Below are positions 50,760 to 58,751 of a stretch of DNA of 64,000 nt, in pieces. The position numbers and the translations under genes are program-made. Position 1 is the first letter of the stretch; each line of letters begins with the position of its first letter. Below the pieces are notes generated by a model. The model did no database searches, was not told where the DNA came from, and was given only the letters and a program-made list of their open reading frames with translations. Source of the DNA: JBMOMT01 sp049324835 (GTDB lineage Bacteria > Chloroflexota > Anaerolineae > CAYNKW01); contig JBMOMT010000035.1 in NCBI GenBank assembly GCA_049324835.1, forward strand, positions 1 through 64,000, in the 5' to 3' direction.

Positions 50760-52033
50760 TCCACATACTGCGCCGCGCGCGCGGCAGCGCCACTGGCCTG
50801 AGCCACCGACTGAGGAATATCGGACGGGCCGCGGCAACCGCCACAGGTGAACACCCCCTCGCGTGTGGTATCGGTCGGCGAGAAGGGATTGGTGCGGAAA
50901 AAGCCGTATTCGTCCAATTCCAGATCCAGAACCCTGGCCAGAGCGGCCACGCCAGGGCCAGGAACCAGGCTGGTGGCCAACACGGCCAGATCGACCGCCA
51001 TCTGCTGCGGGCGAGAGGTGGCCGCATCCTCGTAATGAAAAACCAGTCGCCCGTCCTCGTCCTCCTCGATCTGGGCCACGCGGCTGCGAATGTACTCCAC
51101 GTCGTACTCTCGCTCGGCGCGGTTGATGTACTCACGAAAGCCCTTGCCCGAGGCGCGCAGGTCGGTGTAAAAAATGTACGACTTGGCATCGGGGATGTGC
51201 TCGCGGGCCAGGATGGCCTCCTTGGTGGCGTGCATACAACACACCGAGGAGCAAAAGCGTTGATACTTGAGATTACGCGAGCCTACGCATTGGATGAACC
51301 CAATGGTCTTGGGCTCCCGGCGGTCGGTGAGGCGAATGAGATGACCGCCAGACGGCCCACTGGCGCAGATCAGCCGCTCGAACTCCAGGCCGGTGATGAC
51401 GTTCTCGTAGCGGGTGTAGCCATATTCAGAGAGCGCCACCGGGTCAAAAGTCTCCATGCCCACCGCCACGACAACGGCCCCCACCGGCAGCGTGATCACC
51501 TCTTCTTTCATGTCAAAGTCGATGCAGTGTTTCTGGCAGGCTTCGATGCAGCGCCCGCAGACGATGGGGTCTTTGCCCAGACAATCGTTGGGATTGCTCA
51601 AATAAGCCTGAGGGATGGCCTGGGCGTAGGGAATATAGATTGCCCGCCGTGTGGACAGCCCCATCTGGAATTCGTCGGGCTTGACGACCGGACAGACCTT
51701 GGCACAATCGCCGCAGGCCGTGCAGGCCGATTCATCCACGTAGCGCGGCCTTTTGAGAATCTGCACGGCAAAATCGCCCGCCTCGCCACCGACAGCCTGC
51801 ACCTCCGAAAGCGTATGAATGGTGATGTTGGGATGTCGGGCACAATCCACCATTTTGGGCGAAAGGATGCAGGTGGAGCAATCGTTGGTGGGAAAGGTCT
51901 TGTCCAATTGAGCCATGTGCCCGCCGATGCTGGGGCCTTTTTCCACCAGATGCACCCGCACGCCGACCTCGGCCAGGTCTAGAGCGGCCTGGATGCCAGC
52001 GATCCCCCCACCGATGACCAATACGTCTTTCAC
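50741..52033 (-). CDS. HdrA-like flavoprotein (first copy)
   Basis: A 430-residue HdrA core with FAD motif DVLVIGGGIAGIQAALDLAE, FPTNDCSTCILSPKM (cysteine form), CTACGDCAKVCPV and CGRCIEACQKHC clusters, and CVGSRN with CSSVCCMHAT. It is the closest relative in the window of the UGA-containing gene: both share DEFQMGLSTRRAIYIP. The GTG at 52033 is preferred because the protein then begins VKDVLVIGG like the next copy; GGGAGG lies 11 nt upstream, slightly far. ATG 52063 is an alternative. Its last codons lie in a heptamer array. Confidence 0.85.
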   Translation of the reverse strand: MKDVLVIGGGIAGIQAALDLAEVGVRVHLVEKGPSIGGHMAQLDKTFPTNDCSTCILSPKMVDCARHPNITIHTLSEVQAVGGEAGDFAVQILKRPRYVDESACTACGDCAKVCPVVKPDEFQMGLSTRRAIYIPYAQAIPQAYLSNPNDCLGKDPIVCGRCIEACQKHCIDFDMKEEVITLPVGAVVVAVGMETFDPVALSEYGYTRYENVITGLEFERLICASGPSGGHLIRLTDRREPKTIGFIQCVGSRNLKYQRFCSSVCCMHATKEAILAREHIPDAKSYIFYTDLRASGKGFREYINRAEREYDVEYIRSRVAQIEEDEDGRLVFHYEDAATSRPQQMAVDLAVLATSLVPGPGVAALARVLDLELDEYGFFRTNPFSPTDTTREGVFTCGGCRGPSDIPQSVAQASGAAARAAQYVDVMREV

Positions 52034-52068
52034 GAGTTCTCTTCCTCCCAACGATCTGCGCATTCCAG

Positions 52069-52140
52069 GCAGAGGAGCAGGGGTGCAAAAGTGCAGAGGA
52101 GAAATCATCCCCCTCCGCCCTCTGCCCTCTGCTCCTCCGC
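52069..52140. repeat. GC-skewed inverted repeat in the korC-hdrA gap
   Basis: GCAGAGGAGCAG (52069-52080) pairs with CTGCTCCTCCGC (52129-52140) with one mismatch, around a purine-rich then pyrimidine-rich spacer. It fills most of the 111-bp gap and may attenuate transcription between the kor and hdr parts. Confidence 0.5.
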
Positions 52141-52144
52141 CCCT

Positions 52145-52693
52145 CTACCCCATCGCCTGCGCGTACTGAAACCCCGCCTCAAAGGCGCGCTCGTTCAACG
52201 CCTCAGTCCCCTGGGGCACCGAGTCGAGCACCGCCTTTTTGATCGACTCCGCCGAGGCAATGTCTGTCACCGCAGCCACGAAACCCAACATCACCACGTT
52301 GGCCACGATGCGCCGGCCCAACTCTTCGGCCAGGCGAGTCGCCGGGATCTTGAGCACACGCAAACCCTCCGCCTGCTCATCCAGGTCTACCAGGCTTTCG
52401 TCCACGATGAGCAACCCATCGCGCCGGAATTCGGGCACATAACGGTGATAAGCCCCTTGCGACATGACCACCAGAATCGATGGGTCGATGACGTGCGGGT
52501 AGCTCAACTCCACCGGATCGTCGGCGATGGCCACCTGGGCCGCCGCCGATCCCCCCCGCGATTCTGGCCCGTAACTCTGGGTGAACGTGGCGTACCGCCT
52601 GTCGTAAATGGCCGCCGCCTTGCCGATGATCTCGCCGCTGCGCACGATGCCCTGACCGCCAAAACCCGACAGTCGTATCTCTAACCGGTTCAT
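52145..52693 (-). CDS. korC: 2-oxoacid:ferredoxin oxidoreductase, gamma subunit
   Basis: A 182-residue gamma subunit that binds CoA-side elements of the enzyme. SGFGGQGIVRSGEIIGKAA at the N-terminus, TFTQSYGPESRGGSAAAQV and IANVVMLGFVAAV are family hallmarks. ATG 52693 follows GGAGGG. It is the fourth kor gene (order D-A-B-C) and is followed by the hdrA-like genes. Confidence 0.92.
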   Translation of the reverse strand: MNRLEIRLSGFGGQGIVRSGEIIGKAAAIYDRRYATFTQSYGPESRGGSAAAQVAIADDPVELSYPHVIDPSILVVMSQGAYHRYVPEFRRDGLLIVDESLVDLDEQAEGLRVLKIPATRLAEELGRRIVANVVMLGFVAAVTDIASAESIKKAVLDSVPQGTEALNERAFEAGFQYAQAMG

Positions 52694-52719
52694 CCTTACC
52701 CTCCTGCACAGTCCGGCCC

Positions 52720-53622
52720 TTACCGGCCCAGCGTCTGCTCCAACCTGCGGCTGCGTTGCTCCAAAAAGGTCGGCTTGTCGATGTCTACAAACTTGCCCTC
52801 GACGATCGCTCCCCCCAGGCCGATGTCTGTCTCGCGTGGGTCGGCGCCGTGACGAATGACGCCGTGTTCGTGGTAATAGTGCAGTGTATCCAGCCCCTCG
52901 CGTTGTTTGTGGCGGCGCCCAAAGCCGGTGGGGCAAGGCGAGATGATCTCCACCAGGCTAAAGCCCGGCTTGAGTAATGCCTCGACGATGGAACGTTCCA
53001 GACGCCTCGCGTGGAGCACCGTCCAGCGGGCCACGTACACCGCCCCGCTGGCCGCCGCCAGCGCCGAAACGTTAAAGGGATACTCGTAGTTGCCATAGGG
53101 CGACGTGGTCGTCAGCCCCCCGATGGGTGTCGTCGCCCCGGCCTGACCGCCGGTCATACCATAGTTAAAATTGTTGACACAGATGATGGTGATATCCATG
53201 TTGCGTCGGGCGGCGTGGATGAAATGGTTACCACCAATAGTCACCAGGTCGCCATCGCCCGAGATGACCACCACCGACAGCTCCGGATTGGCCAGCTTGA
53301 GGCCGGTGGCAAAAGGAATGGCCCGCCCGTGGGTAGTGTGGAAGGAATCCAGATTTACATAGCCCGCCACACGCCCGGTACAGCCGATGCCCGAAACGAC
53401 GCACACCTTGTCCAGGTCCAACCCCGACCTGCGCAGCGCGCTGAGAAAACAGGTCAGCGCCGTACCCAGACCACAGCCGGGGCACCAGATATGCGGCAGG
53501 CGATCGGTGCGCAACAGGTCGTCCATCGGGTGACGACCATGCACCTCCTCTCTCAAACCTTCCGCTTCGACATGCGTCTCCAACGTTTTGTCGAGCCGAT
53601 AGCCGTCCTTCATCTTGAGCAT
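52720..53622 (-). CDS. korB: 2-oxoacid:ferredoxin oxidoreductase, beta subunit
   Basis: The thiamine-pyrophosphate-binding beta subunit, 300 residues. Visible are IWCPGCGLGT, VSGIGCTGRVAGY, the TPP/Mg motif SGDGDLVTIGGNHF and NNFNYGMTGGQ. It catalyses oxidative decarboxylation of a 2-oxoacid to acyl-CoA, or the reverse, with ferredoxin. Assignment to 2-oxoglutarate rests on the adjacent sucCD. It begins 5 nt after korA. Confidence 0.92.
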   Translation of the reverse strand: MLKMKDGYRLDKTLETHVEAEGLREEVHGRHPMDDLLRTDRLPHIWCPGCGLGTALTCFLSALRRSGLDLDKVCVVSGIGCTGRVAGYVNLDSFHTTHGRAIPFATGLKLANPELSVVVISGDGDLVTIGGNHFIHAARRNMDITIICVNNFNYGMTGGQAGATTPIGGLTTTSPYGNYEYPFNVSALAAASGAVYVARWTVLHARRLERSIVEALLKPGFSLVEIISPCPTGFGRRHKQREGLDTLHYYHEHGVIRHGADPRETDIGLGGAIVEGKFVDIDKPTFLEQRSRRLEQTLGR

Positions 53623-53627
53623 GCTCG

Positions 53628-54809
53628 TTACTCCTCCACCTCACGCCCTGCGGCCTTGCGAATGGCCTTCAATACCTTTTGTGGATCGTGAATGCCGCCG
53701 CCCGGATGCGGCACCGACAGCACCTCTGCCCGCCCTCTGACGCAACGCTCCACCTCGCGCACGATCTGACCCATGTTGATTTCCGGCACGACGATGCCCC
53801 TCACCCGGCCCGCCAGATCGTGGATCTGCTCCTCAGGGAAGGGCCACACGGTGATCAGGCGCAACACACCCACGCGGATACCCTCCTCACGGGCCATCTG
53901 GATAGGCCAAACCGCCGTGCGGGCGGCGATACCAAAAGAGATCACCGCCACCTCGGCGTCGTCCAGGCGATCTTGTTCCAACCTGATGATCTGTTGTTTG
54001 TTTTTCTCGATCTTGTCGACGAGCCGCTGCACCAACGACCACTGGGCGCTGTCATCTGCCGTGGCCGGATAACCCCGCTCGTCGTGCGTCAGCCCGGTGG
54101 TGTGAATACGATAACCCTCTCCAGCGATAGCCATGGGCGGAACCCATTCACCCGGCGCCACCCGATAGGGCTGGTATTCCCCAGGAGGAGCGATAGGTTT
54201 GCGGCGGGGCACAATTTCGATCTCTTCCGGCGGCGGGATGATCACCTTTTCCGTCATATGGCCCACCTCGGCGTCGGTCATGACCAGCACCGGCACACGA
54301 TAGACCTCTGCCAGGTTGAAGGCATGGATGGTCAGATCGAACAGTTCCTGAGGCGACGAAGGAGCCAGAGCAACGATGGAATAATCGCCGTGGGAGCCCC
54401 AACGCGCCTGCATCATGTCGCCCTGGCCCACGAGCGTCGGCAGGCCGGTGGACGGGCCGCCGCGTTGCACATTGACCAGCACACAGGGCGTCTCCATCAT
54501 GATGCCCAGACCCAGGTTCTCCATCATCAACGAAAAGCCCGGCCCGCTGGTGGCCGTCATCGCCTTGGCCCCGGCCCAGGCAGCGCCCAACACAGCGTTC
54601 ATCGAGGCCAGCTCGTCCTCCATCTGGATATAGATACCACCCACGAGAGGCAGGCGCTCGCTCATACGCTGAGCGACTTCGGTTGCCGGAGTGATGGGAT
54701 AGCCGGCAAAGAATCGACAGCCGGCGCAGATGGCCCCTTCGGCAGAGGCGATATCCCCCTGCATAAAGAACTCACCGCTCAACACGCCGTTGTGCTCGGT
54801 TTCACTCAT
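53628..54809 (-). CDS. korA: 2-oxoacid:ferredoxin oxidoreductase, alpha subunit
   Basis: A 393-residue alpha subunit with GDIASAEGAICAGCRFFAGYPITPATEV at the N-terminus, a substrate-binding ATSGPGFSLM loop and NVQRGGPSTGLPT. ATG 54809 overlaps the korD stop as ATGA; the longer in-frame extension lies within korD and is rejected. Length and motifs fit the 2-oxoglutarate (KorA) type without the gamma domain fused. Confidence 0.92.
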   Translation of the reverse strand: MSETEHNGVLSGEFFMQGDIASAEGAICAGCRFFAGYPITPATEVAQRMSERLPLVGGIYIQMEDELASMNAVLGAAWAGAKAMTATSGPGFSLMMENLGLGIMMETPCVLVNVQRGGPSTGLPTLVGQGDMMQARWGSHGDYSIVALAPSSPQELFDLTIHAFNLAEVYRVPVLVMTDAEVGHMTEKVIIPPPEEIEIVPRRKPIAPPGEYQPYRVAPGEWVPPMAIAGEGYRIHTTGLTHDERGYPATADDSAQWSLVQRLVDKIEKNKQQIIRLEQDRLDDAEVAVISFGIAARTAVWPIQMAREEGIRVGVLRLITVWPFPEEQIHDLAGRVRGIVVPEINMGQIVREVERCVRGRAEVLSVPHPGGGIHDPQKVLKAIRKAAGREVEE

Positions 54810-55081
54810 AACAGCACCACCCCCCCTTCCATCTCTACGACGTAAATGGCAAACTCGGGACACAACAACTCGCACAGGCCACAACTCACACAAAAGGTGC
54901 TCCTGGCTGCTTTGGGAGGATGGTATCCTTTGGAGTTGATCTCGTCCGAAACTTCCAGCACGTCGCGTGGGCAATACTCCACACACCAGCCACAGCCCTT
55001 GCAACGCTCCACCAACACATGGATCTCACCGTGCGGAACACGAATGTCCTTCAAGTCCAGCGGCTCTCGCCAGTATTTCAT
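54806..55081 (-). CDS. korD: 2-oxoacid:ferredoxin oxidoreductase, ferredoxin-type delta subunit
   Basis: A 91-residue polyferredoxin with two 4Fe-4S motifs, CKGCGWCVEYCPRDVL and CVSCGLCELLCPEFA. It conveys electrons from the TPP site to external ferredoxin or, here, perhaps to the Hdr module. ATG 55081 follows AGGAGG. First gene of the kor-hdr operon, about 100 nt from the promoter. Confidence 0.9.
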   Translation of the reverse strand: MKYWREPLDLKDIRVPHGEIHVLVERCKGCGWCVEYCPRDVLEVSDEINSKGYHPPKAARSTFCVSCGLCELLCPEFAIYVVEMEGGVVLL

Positions 55082-55187
55082 GCCCTGCCTCCTCAAAACA
55101 GCAGCGGGTAGAGATGGCCTTCCTCCATCACCACCCGCCGCAGCCCATCTCCGTCGAAAGCAAGCTATTGTATTGAGCCTTATCACG

Positions 55188-55216
55188 AGTATACCAATTT
55201 TCAGACTACCTGTCAA
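55188..55216 (-). promoter_or_regulatory. Consensus promoter of the kor-hdr operon
   Basis: Reverse-strand -35 TTGACA (55216-55211), 17-nt spacer and -10 TATACT (55193-55188). The start would be near 55181, giving a leader of about 100 nt before korD. Confidence 0.8.
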
Positions 55217-55231
55217 GGTAGTTTGACAGGT
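55208..55231. promoter_or_regulatory. Dyad operator candidate over the kor -35
   Basis: ACCTGTCAA (55208-55216) and TTGACAGGT (55223-55231) form a perfect 9-bp dyad with a 6-bp centre. One arm contains the -35 hexamer, so a dimeric repressor bound here would block the promoter. It could alternatively be a hairpin terminator of the sucCD transcript, though no U-run follows. Confidence 0.5.
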
Positions 55232-55284
55232 TTCTTCTAAAACGATGGTTCATACCGTCACCCACAACGACGGGCCGGGTGCCT

Positions 55285-56151
55285 TTACGCAAACGCTGCC
55301 ACCAGATCCGGTATTTCAGCCGGGTGATTGGCCACACGCACTCCCACAGCCGCAAAGGCAGCGATCTTGTCAGCCGCGGTGCCGGCGCCGCCCTCGATGA
55401 TGGCGCCGGCGTGCCCCATACGTTTGCCCGGCGGCGCAGTGCGCCCGGCGATAAAGGCCGTCACCGGTTTGGTCATCTGATCGGCGATAAACTGCGCCGC
55501 GCGCTCTTCGTCAGAACCACCGATCTCACCGATGAGCACCACCTGATCGGTATCAGCGTCCTCTTCGAACATCTCCAACACATCGACGAACGTCGTGCCG
55601 ATGATCGGATCGCCGCCGATGCCCACGGCCGTCGATTGGCCGATGCCCCGTTCGCTGAGCGCATAGACCACCTCGTAGGTCAGTGTGCCACTACGAGAGA
55701 CCACGCCAACGGGGCCTGGTCGGTGGATGTGGCCCGGCATGATGCCCACTTTGGCCTCGTCTGGGGTGATGACGCCAGGACAGTTGGGGCCGAGCAGACG
55801 GCAACCTTTGTGATCCAAAAAAGCTCGCACTCGAACCATATCCGAAACAGGAATACCCTCGGTGATACACACCACCAGCTCAATACCGGCATCGGCGGCC
55901 TCTAGAATGGCGTCGGCGGCAAAGCGCGATGGCACGTAAATGATAGAGGTGTTGGCCCCTCTGGCCTCCACCGCCTCCTGCACGGTATCAAAAACCGGTA
56001 CACCCTCTACCCAGCCCCCACCCTTGCCGGGCGTCACGCCGGCCACCACCTGGGTTCCATACTGTACCATTTGCATGGTGTGAAACATACCCTCACGCCC
56101 GGTGATACCTTGCACCACCAGACGAGTGTTTTTGCCGACCAGAATGCTCAT
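55285..56151 (-). CDS. sucD: Succinyl-CoA synthetase alpha subunit
   Basis: The 288-residue alpha subunit that carries the phosphohistidine. VQGITGREGMFHT binds CoA, GPNCPGVITP and VVSRSGTLTYEV are typical, and the active histidine lies in MGHAGAIIEGG. It interconverts succinyl-CoA and succinate with nucleotide formation. It follows sucC by 29 nt. Confidence 0.96.
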   Translation of the reverse strand: MSILVGKNTRLVVQGITGREGMFHTMQMVQYGTQVVAGVTPGKGGGWVEGVPVFDTVQEAVEARGANTSIIYVPSRFAADAILEAADAGIELVVCITEGIPVSDMVRVRAFLDHKGCRLLGPNCPGVITPDEAKVGIMPGHIHRPGPVGVVSRSGTLTYEVVYALSERGIGQSTAVGIGGDPIIGTTFVDVLEMFEEDADTDQVVLIGEIGGSDEERAAQFIADQMTKPVTAFIAGRTAPPGKRMGHAGAIIEGGAGTAADKIAAFAAVGVRVANHPAEIPDLVAAFA

Positions 56152-56180
56152 GAGATTCCCCCAGCTCGCGTGTTTGAATG

Positions 56181-57314
56181 TTAAACTGCCGCTGCCCGGA
56201 CCACCAGGTCTGCCGCCTCAAACAAGGAGGATGCGGTCTGCATATCGGCGCCAGCCAGCAATGCCCGCCCCTCTTCCTCGTTGGTTCCCACCAGTCGTGC
56301 TACCATCGGTACGTCGGTGGCAACTTCTTTGAGCGCTCCCAGAATACCCTTGGCCACTTCGTCACAACGGGTGATGCCCCCAAAGATGTTGAACAGCACC
56401 GCCTTGACGTTGGCGTCCGAAAGAATGATGCGCAACGCGGCCGCTACCGTATCGGCCTTGGCCCCACCGCCAATATCCAAAAAGTTGGCCGGAGAGCCGC
56501 CTGCCAGCTTGATGATATCCATGGTGGCCATGGCCAGTCCGGCGCCATTGACCATGCAGCCTATCTCACCATCAAGTTTGACGTAGCTGATGCCATACTT
56601 GCGGGCTTCCCGCTCGGCAGGCTCCTCCTCGGTCAGATCGCGCATCTCGGCCAGGTCCGGATGACGGAACAAGGCATTATCGTCGAGCAGCATCTTGCCA
56701 TCGACGGCCAGCAACTCGCCCTCGCCGGTAACCACCAGCGGGTTGATCTCGGCCAACGAGGCATCACAACTCAGATAAGCCTGATACAGCCCACGAGCGA
56801 TCTGGGAAAAGCCGTGCATGAACTGACGACTCAACCCCATGGTCATGGCCAGATTACGCGCCTGATAGTCTTGAAGACCCAGGAACGGATCGATGCTCAC
56901 CCTGACGATCTTGTCTGGCGTATCGCGAGCCACCTGCTCGATCTCGACGCCGCCCTCAGAAGAAGCCATCATGACCGAGCGACGCGCCGCGCGGTCTAAC
57001 ACGATGCCCAAATAGATCTCCTGTCGGATGTCGGCAGCCTGATCCACCAGCACCTTTTCCACCGGCAGCCCCTTGATCTCCATGCCCAGGATCTGCTCTG
57101 CCAGTCGCTCGGCTTCGTCGGCATCCCTGGCCACACGGATGCCGCCGGCCTTGCCTCGCCCACCCACCAACACTTGAGCCTTGATAACCACTTTGCCACC
57201 CAGGCGCGCAGCGATCTGCCGCGCTTCCTCAGGAGAACCGGCCACGTCGCCGTTAGGGATCGGCACTCCATGCCGGGCAAAAAGCCGCTTCGATTGATAC
57301 TCGTGTAACTTCAT
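56181..57314 (-). CDS. sucC: Succinyl-CoA synthetase beta subunit
   Basis: The 377-residue nucleotide-binding beta subunit with an N-terminal ATP-grasp domain (LHEYQSKRLFARHGVPIP, KAQVLVGGRGKAGG). The C-terminal CoA-ligase part has LVVTGEGELLAVDGKM, NGAGLAMATMDI and FNIFGGITRCDEVAKGI. Preceded by AGGAGG and by a leader containing a terminator-like hairpin. With kor it forms the 2-oxoglutarate-succinyl-CoA-succinate segment of a reductive or split TCA cycle. Confidence 0.96.
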   Translation of the reverse strand: MKLHEYQSKRLFARHGVPIPNGDVAGSPEEARQIAARLGGKVVIKAQVLVGGRGKAGGIRVARDADEAERLAEQILGMEIKGLPVEKVLVDQAADIRQEIYLGIVLDRAARRSVMMASSEGGVEIEQVARDTPDKIVRVSIDPFLGLQDYQARNLAMTMGLSRQFMHGFSQIARGLYQAYLSCDASLAEINPLVVTGEGELLAVDGKMLLDDNALFRHPDLAEMRDLTEEEPAEREARKYGISYVKLDGEIGCMVNGAGLAMATMDIIKLAGGSPANFLDIGGGAKADTVAAALRIILSDANVKAVLFNIFGGITRCDEVAKGILGALKEVATDVPMVARLVGTNEEEGRALLAGADMQTASSLFEAADLVVRAAAV

Positions 57315-57329
57315 TCAGGCCTCCTGTGC

Positions 57330-57402
57330 ACAAAAAAACAATAGACCCTTTTCACCCGCCCAGGTAGCCGTCGATGCCCCTGGTTACGGGTCAAAAGGGT
57401 CT
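57330..57402 (-). terminator. Terminator/attenuator hairpin in the sucC leader
   Basis: AGACCCTTTTGACCCG (57402-57387) pairs with CGGGTGAAAAGGGTCT (57358-57343) over 16 bp with one mismatch; an inner CCAGG/CCTGG stem fills the loop. A run of seven T follows at 57338-57332, before the sucC AGGAGG. Located between promoter and gene, it should act as an attenuator. Confidence 0.7.
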
Positions 57403-57452
57403 TGAGACATCAAGCCCACTCGGGATTGCAGAGAAAAAAGACGAAACGTCAT
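57384..57452 (-). CDS. Candidate 22-residue leader peptide of sucC
   Basis: A short ORF (MTFRLFSLQSRVGLMSQDPF then DP and stop) starts at 57452 with GAGGG about 10 nt upstream and ends directly after the 5' arm of the attenuator hairpin. A ribosome translating it would cover that arm. It has no obvious run of regulatory codons and may be fortuitous. Confidence 0.3.
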   Translation of the reverse strand: MTFRLFSLQSRVGLMSQDPFDP

Positions 57453-57474
57453 AGCCAGTGTCCCTCAGCCAGAG

Positions 57475-57503
57475 ATTATACCACCGATCGGTATTTTGTA
57501 CAA
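57475..57503 (-). promoter_or_regulatory. Promoter of sucCD
   Basis: Reverse-strand -35 TTGTAC (57503-57498), 17-nt spacer containing the palindrome ACCGATCGGT, and -10 TATAAT (57480-57475). The start is near 57468, giving a 155-nt leader. Confidence 0.65.
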
Positions 57504-57571
57504 TCCGATACAAGACCTTCAAGGCTCTGCCCCCTCTCCCACGATACGGTTCTTTTGCCGTGCCACCACTT

Positions 57572-57600
57572 TTGACAATCGAGGAGAAACGTGCTACAAT
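57572..57600 (+). promoter_or_regulatory. Promoter of the LacI / inositol operon
   Basis: -35 TTGACA (57572-57577), 17-nt spacer, -10 TACAAT (57595-57600). The start site near 57607 falls inside operator 1. Confidence 0.75.
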
Positions 57601-57601
57601 A

Positions 57602-57615
57602 TGCACACGTTTGCA
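57602..57615. promoter_or_regulatory. LacI-family operator 1
   Basis: TGCACACGTTTGCA, an imperfect palindrome with the central CG of LacI-family operators. It covers the predicted transcription start and is the exact reverse complement of operator 2. Confidence 0.7.
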
Positions 57616-57662
57616 CGAGTTGGCGGTTGCGTTTTTTGGATCGCCTTTTTAATGACTAAATT

Positions 57663-57676
57663 TGCAAACGTGTGCA
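57663..57676. promoter_or_regulatory. LacI-family operator 2
   Basis: TGCAAACGTGTGCA, the reverse complement of operator 1, 61 bp centre to centre and 16 bp before the regulator ATG. Paired sites suggest autoregulation by a looping tetramer or roadblock. Confidence 0.7.
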
Positions 57677-57691
57677 GTCAGGGTGTCGGCC

Positions 57692-58705
57692 ATGCGTATT
57701 TCTATCAAAGACGTCGCCCAGGCAGCCGGTGTTTCCCATTCCACCGTTTCGCGAGCCCTCAGCAACAGCCCTCTCGTCAAAGTCGAGACCAAGGCTCGCA
57801 TCCAACGCCTGGCGCAGCAAATGGGTTACACCCCAGATGCCATCGCCCGAAGTCTGGTCACACAACAAACCCGAACGGTGGGGATTGTGGTGACCACCAT
57901 AGCCGATCCATTTGTTGCCGAAGTCGTTCAGGGCATCGAAGATGCCGCTCACCAGCGCGATTATTCGGTCATCCTGGCCAGTTCGGCCTCAGAACCCTCG
58001 CGAGAGCTGGCAGCCGTGGAAATGTTGCGCACCAAGCGCGTAGATGGCCTCATCGTCACTTCGTCGCGCGTGGGGGCGCTCTATCTGGCGCATCTGGAAC
58101 GCCTCGGCGTGCCGGTGGTGTTGATTAACAATCACAACGAGCAGAGTGGCCGCTATACCTTTTCGGTCAGTGTAGACAACCAGCACGGCGGCCGTTTGGC
58201 CACCCGGCATCTCATCGAACGAGGCCATCGCCGCATCGCCTATGTCACCGGCCCGGCCAACCACAGCGATGACGCCGACCGGCTGGCCGGCTATCGACAA
58301 GCTCTGGAGGAAAATAACATCCCTTACGCCCCAGAGTTGCTCCTGTCCGGCAATGGCCGCCTCGATGGCGGCGCGGTGGCGCTGCACGCCTTACAACGTC
58401 TGGCTGCCCCGCCCAGCGCCGTTTTTTGTTACAATGACATGACGGCCATCGGGTTGCTCTCTGCGGCCCGCCGGTCTGGCATCACCATACCGGCACATCT
58501 GGCCGTGGTTGGCTTTGACGATATCCCCTTCGCGGCCTACGTCCATCCTTCCTTGACGACCATTGCCCAACCTCAGCACAGCATGGGCCGGCAGGCGATG
58601 GACATGATCCTCGCCCTGTTGGCCGCCGACGATTCCACACCCCCCTTCTCAAACATCTCGATTCAAGGACGGCTGGTCGTGCGCGAATCGTCGGCAGCCA
58701 CATGA
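57692..58705 (+). CDS. LacI-family transcriptional regulator of inositol genes
   Basis: A 337-residue repressor. The helix-turn-helix is ISIKDVAQAAGVSHSTVSRALSNS at the N-terminus, followed by the hinge and a periplasmic-binding-protein-like sensor (GIVVTTIADPFVAEVVQGIE, VVGFDDIPFAAYVHPSLTTI). ATG 57692 is chosen because the DNA-binding domain starts there; the earlier in-frame ATG at 57662 overlaps operator 2. First gene of the iol operon, so a myo-inositol-pathway intermediate is the likely inducer. Confidence 0.9.
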   Translation: MRISIKDVAQAAGVSHSTVSRALSNSPLVKVETKARIQRLAQQMGYTPDAIARSLVTQQTRTVGIVVTTIADPFVAEVVQGIEDAAHQRDYSVILASSASEPSRELAAVEMLRTKRVDGLIVTSSRVGALYLAHLERLGVPVVLINNHNEQSGRYTFSVSVDNQHGGRLATRHLIERGHRRIAYVTGPANHSDDADRLAGYRQALEENNIPYAPELLLSGNGRLDGGAVALHALQRLAAPPSAVFCYNDMTAIGLLSAARRSGITIPAHLAVVGFDDIPFAAYVHPSLTTIAQPQHSMGRQAMDMILALLAADDSTPPFSNISIQGRLVVRESSAAT

Positions 58706-58751
58706 GCAAGTACATCTATCCAAAATCAGAGTGACAAGAGGAGGTTTTATC

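Noticed and set aside
53679..54845. Forward ORF of 388 residues
   Set aside because: Antisense to korA; His-rich composition is typical of shadow translation.
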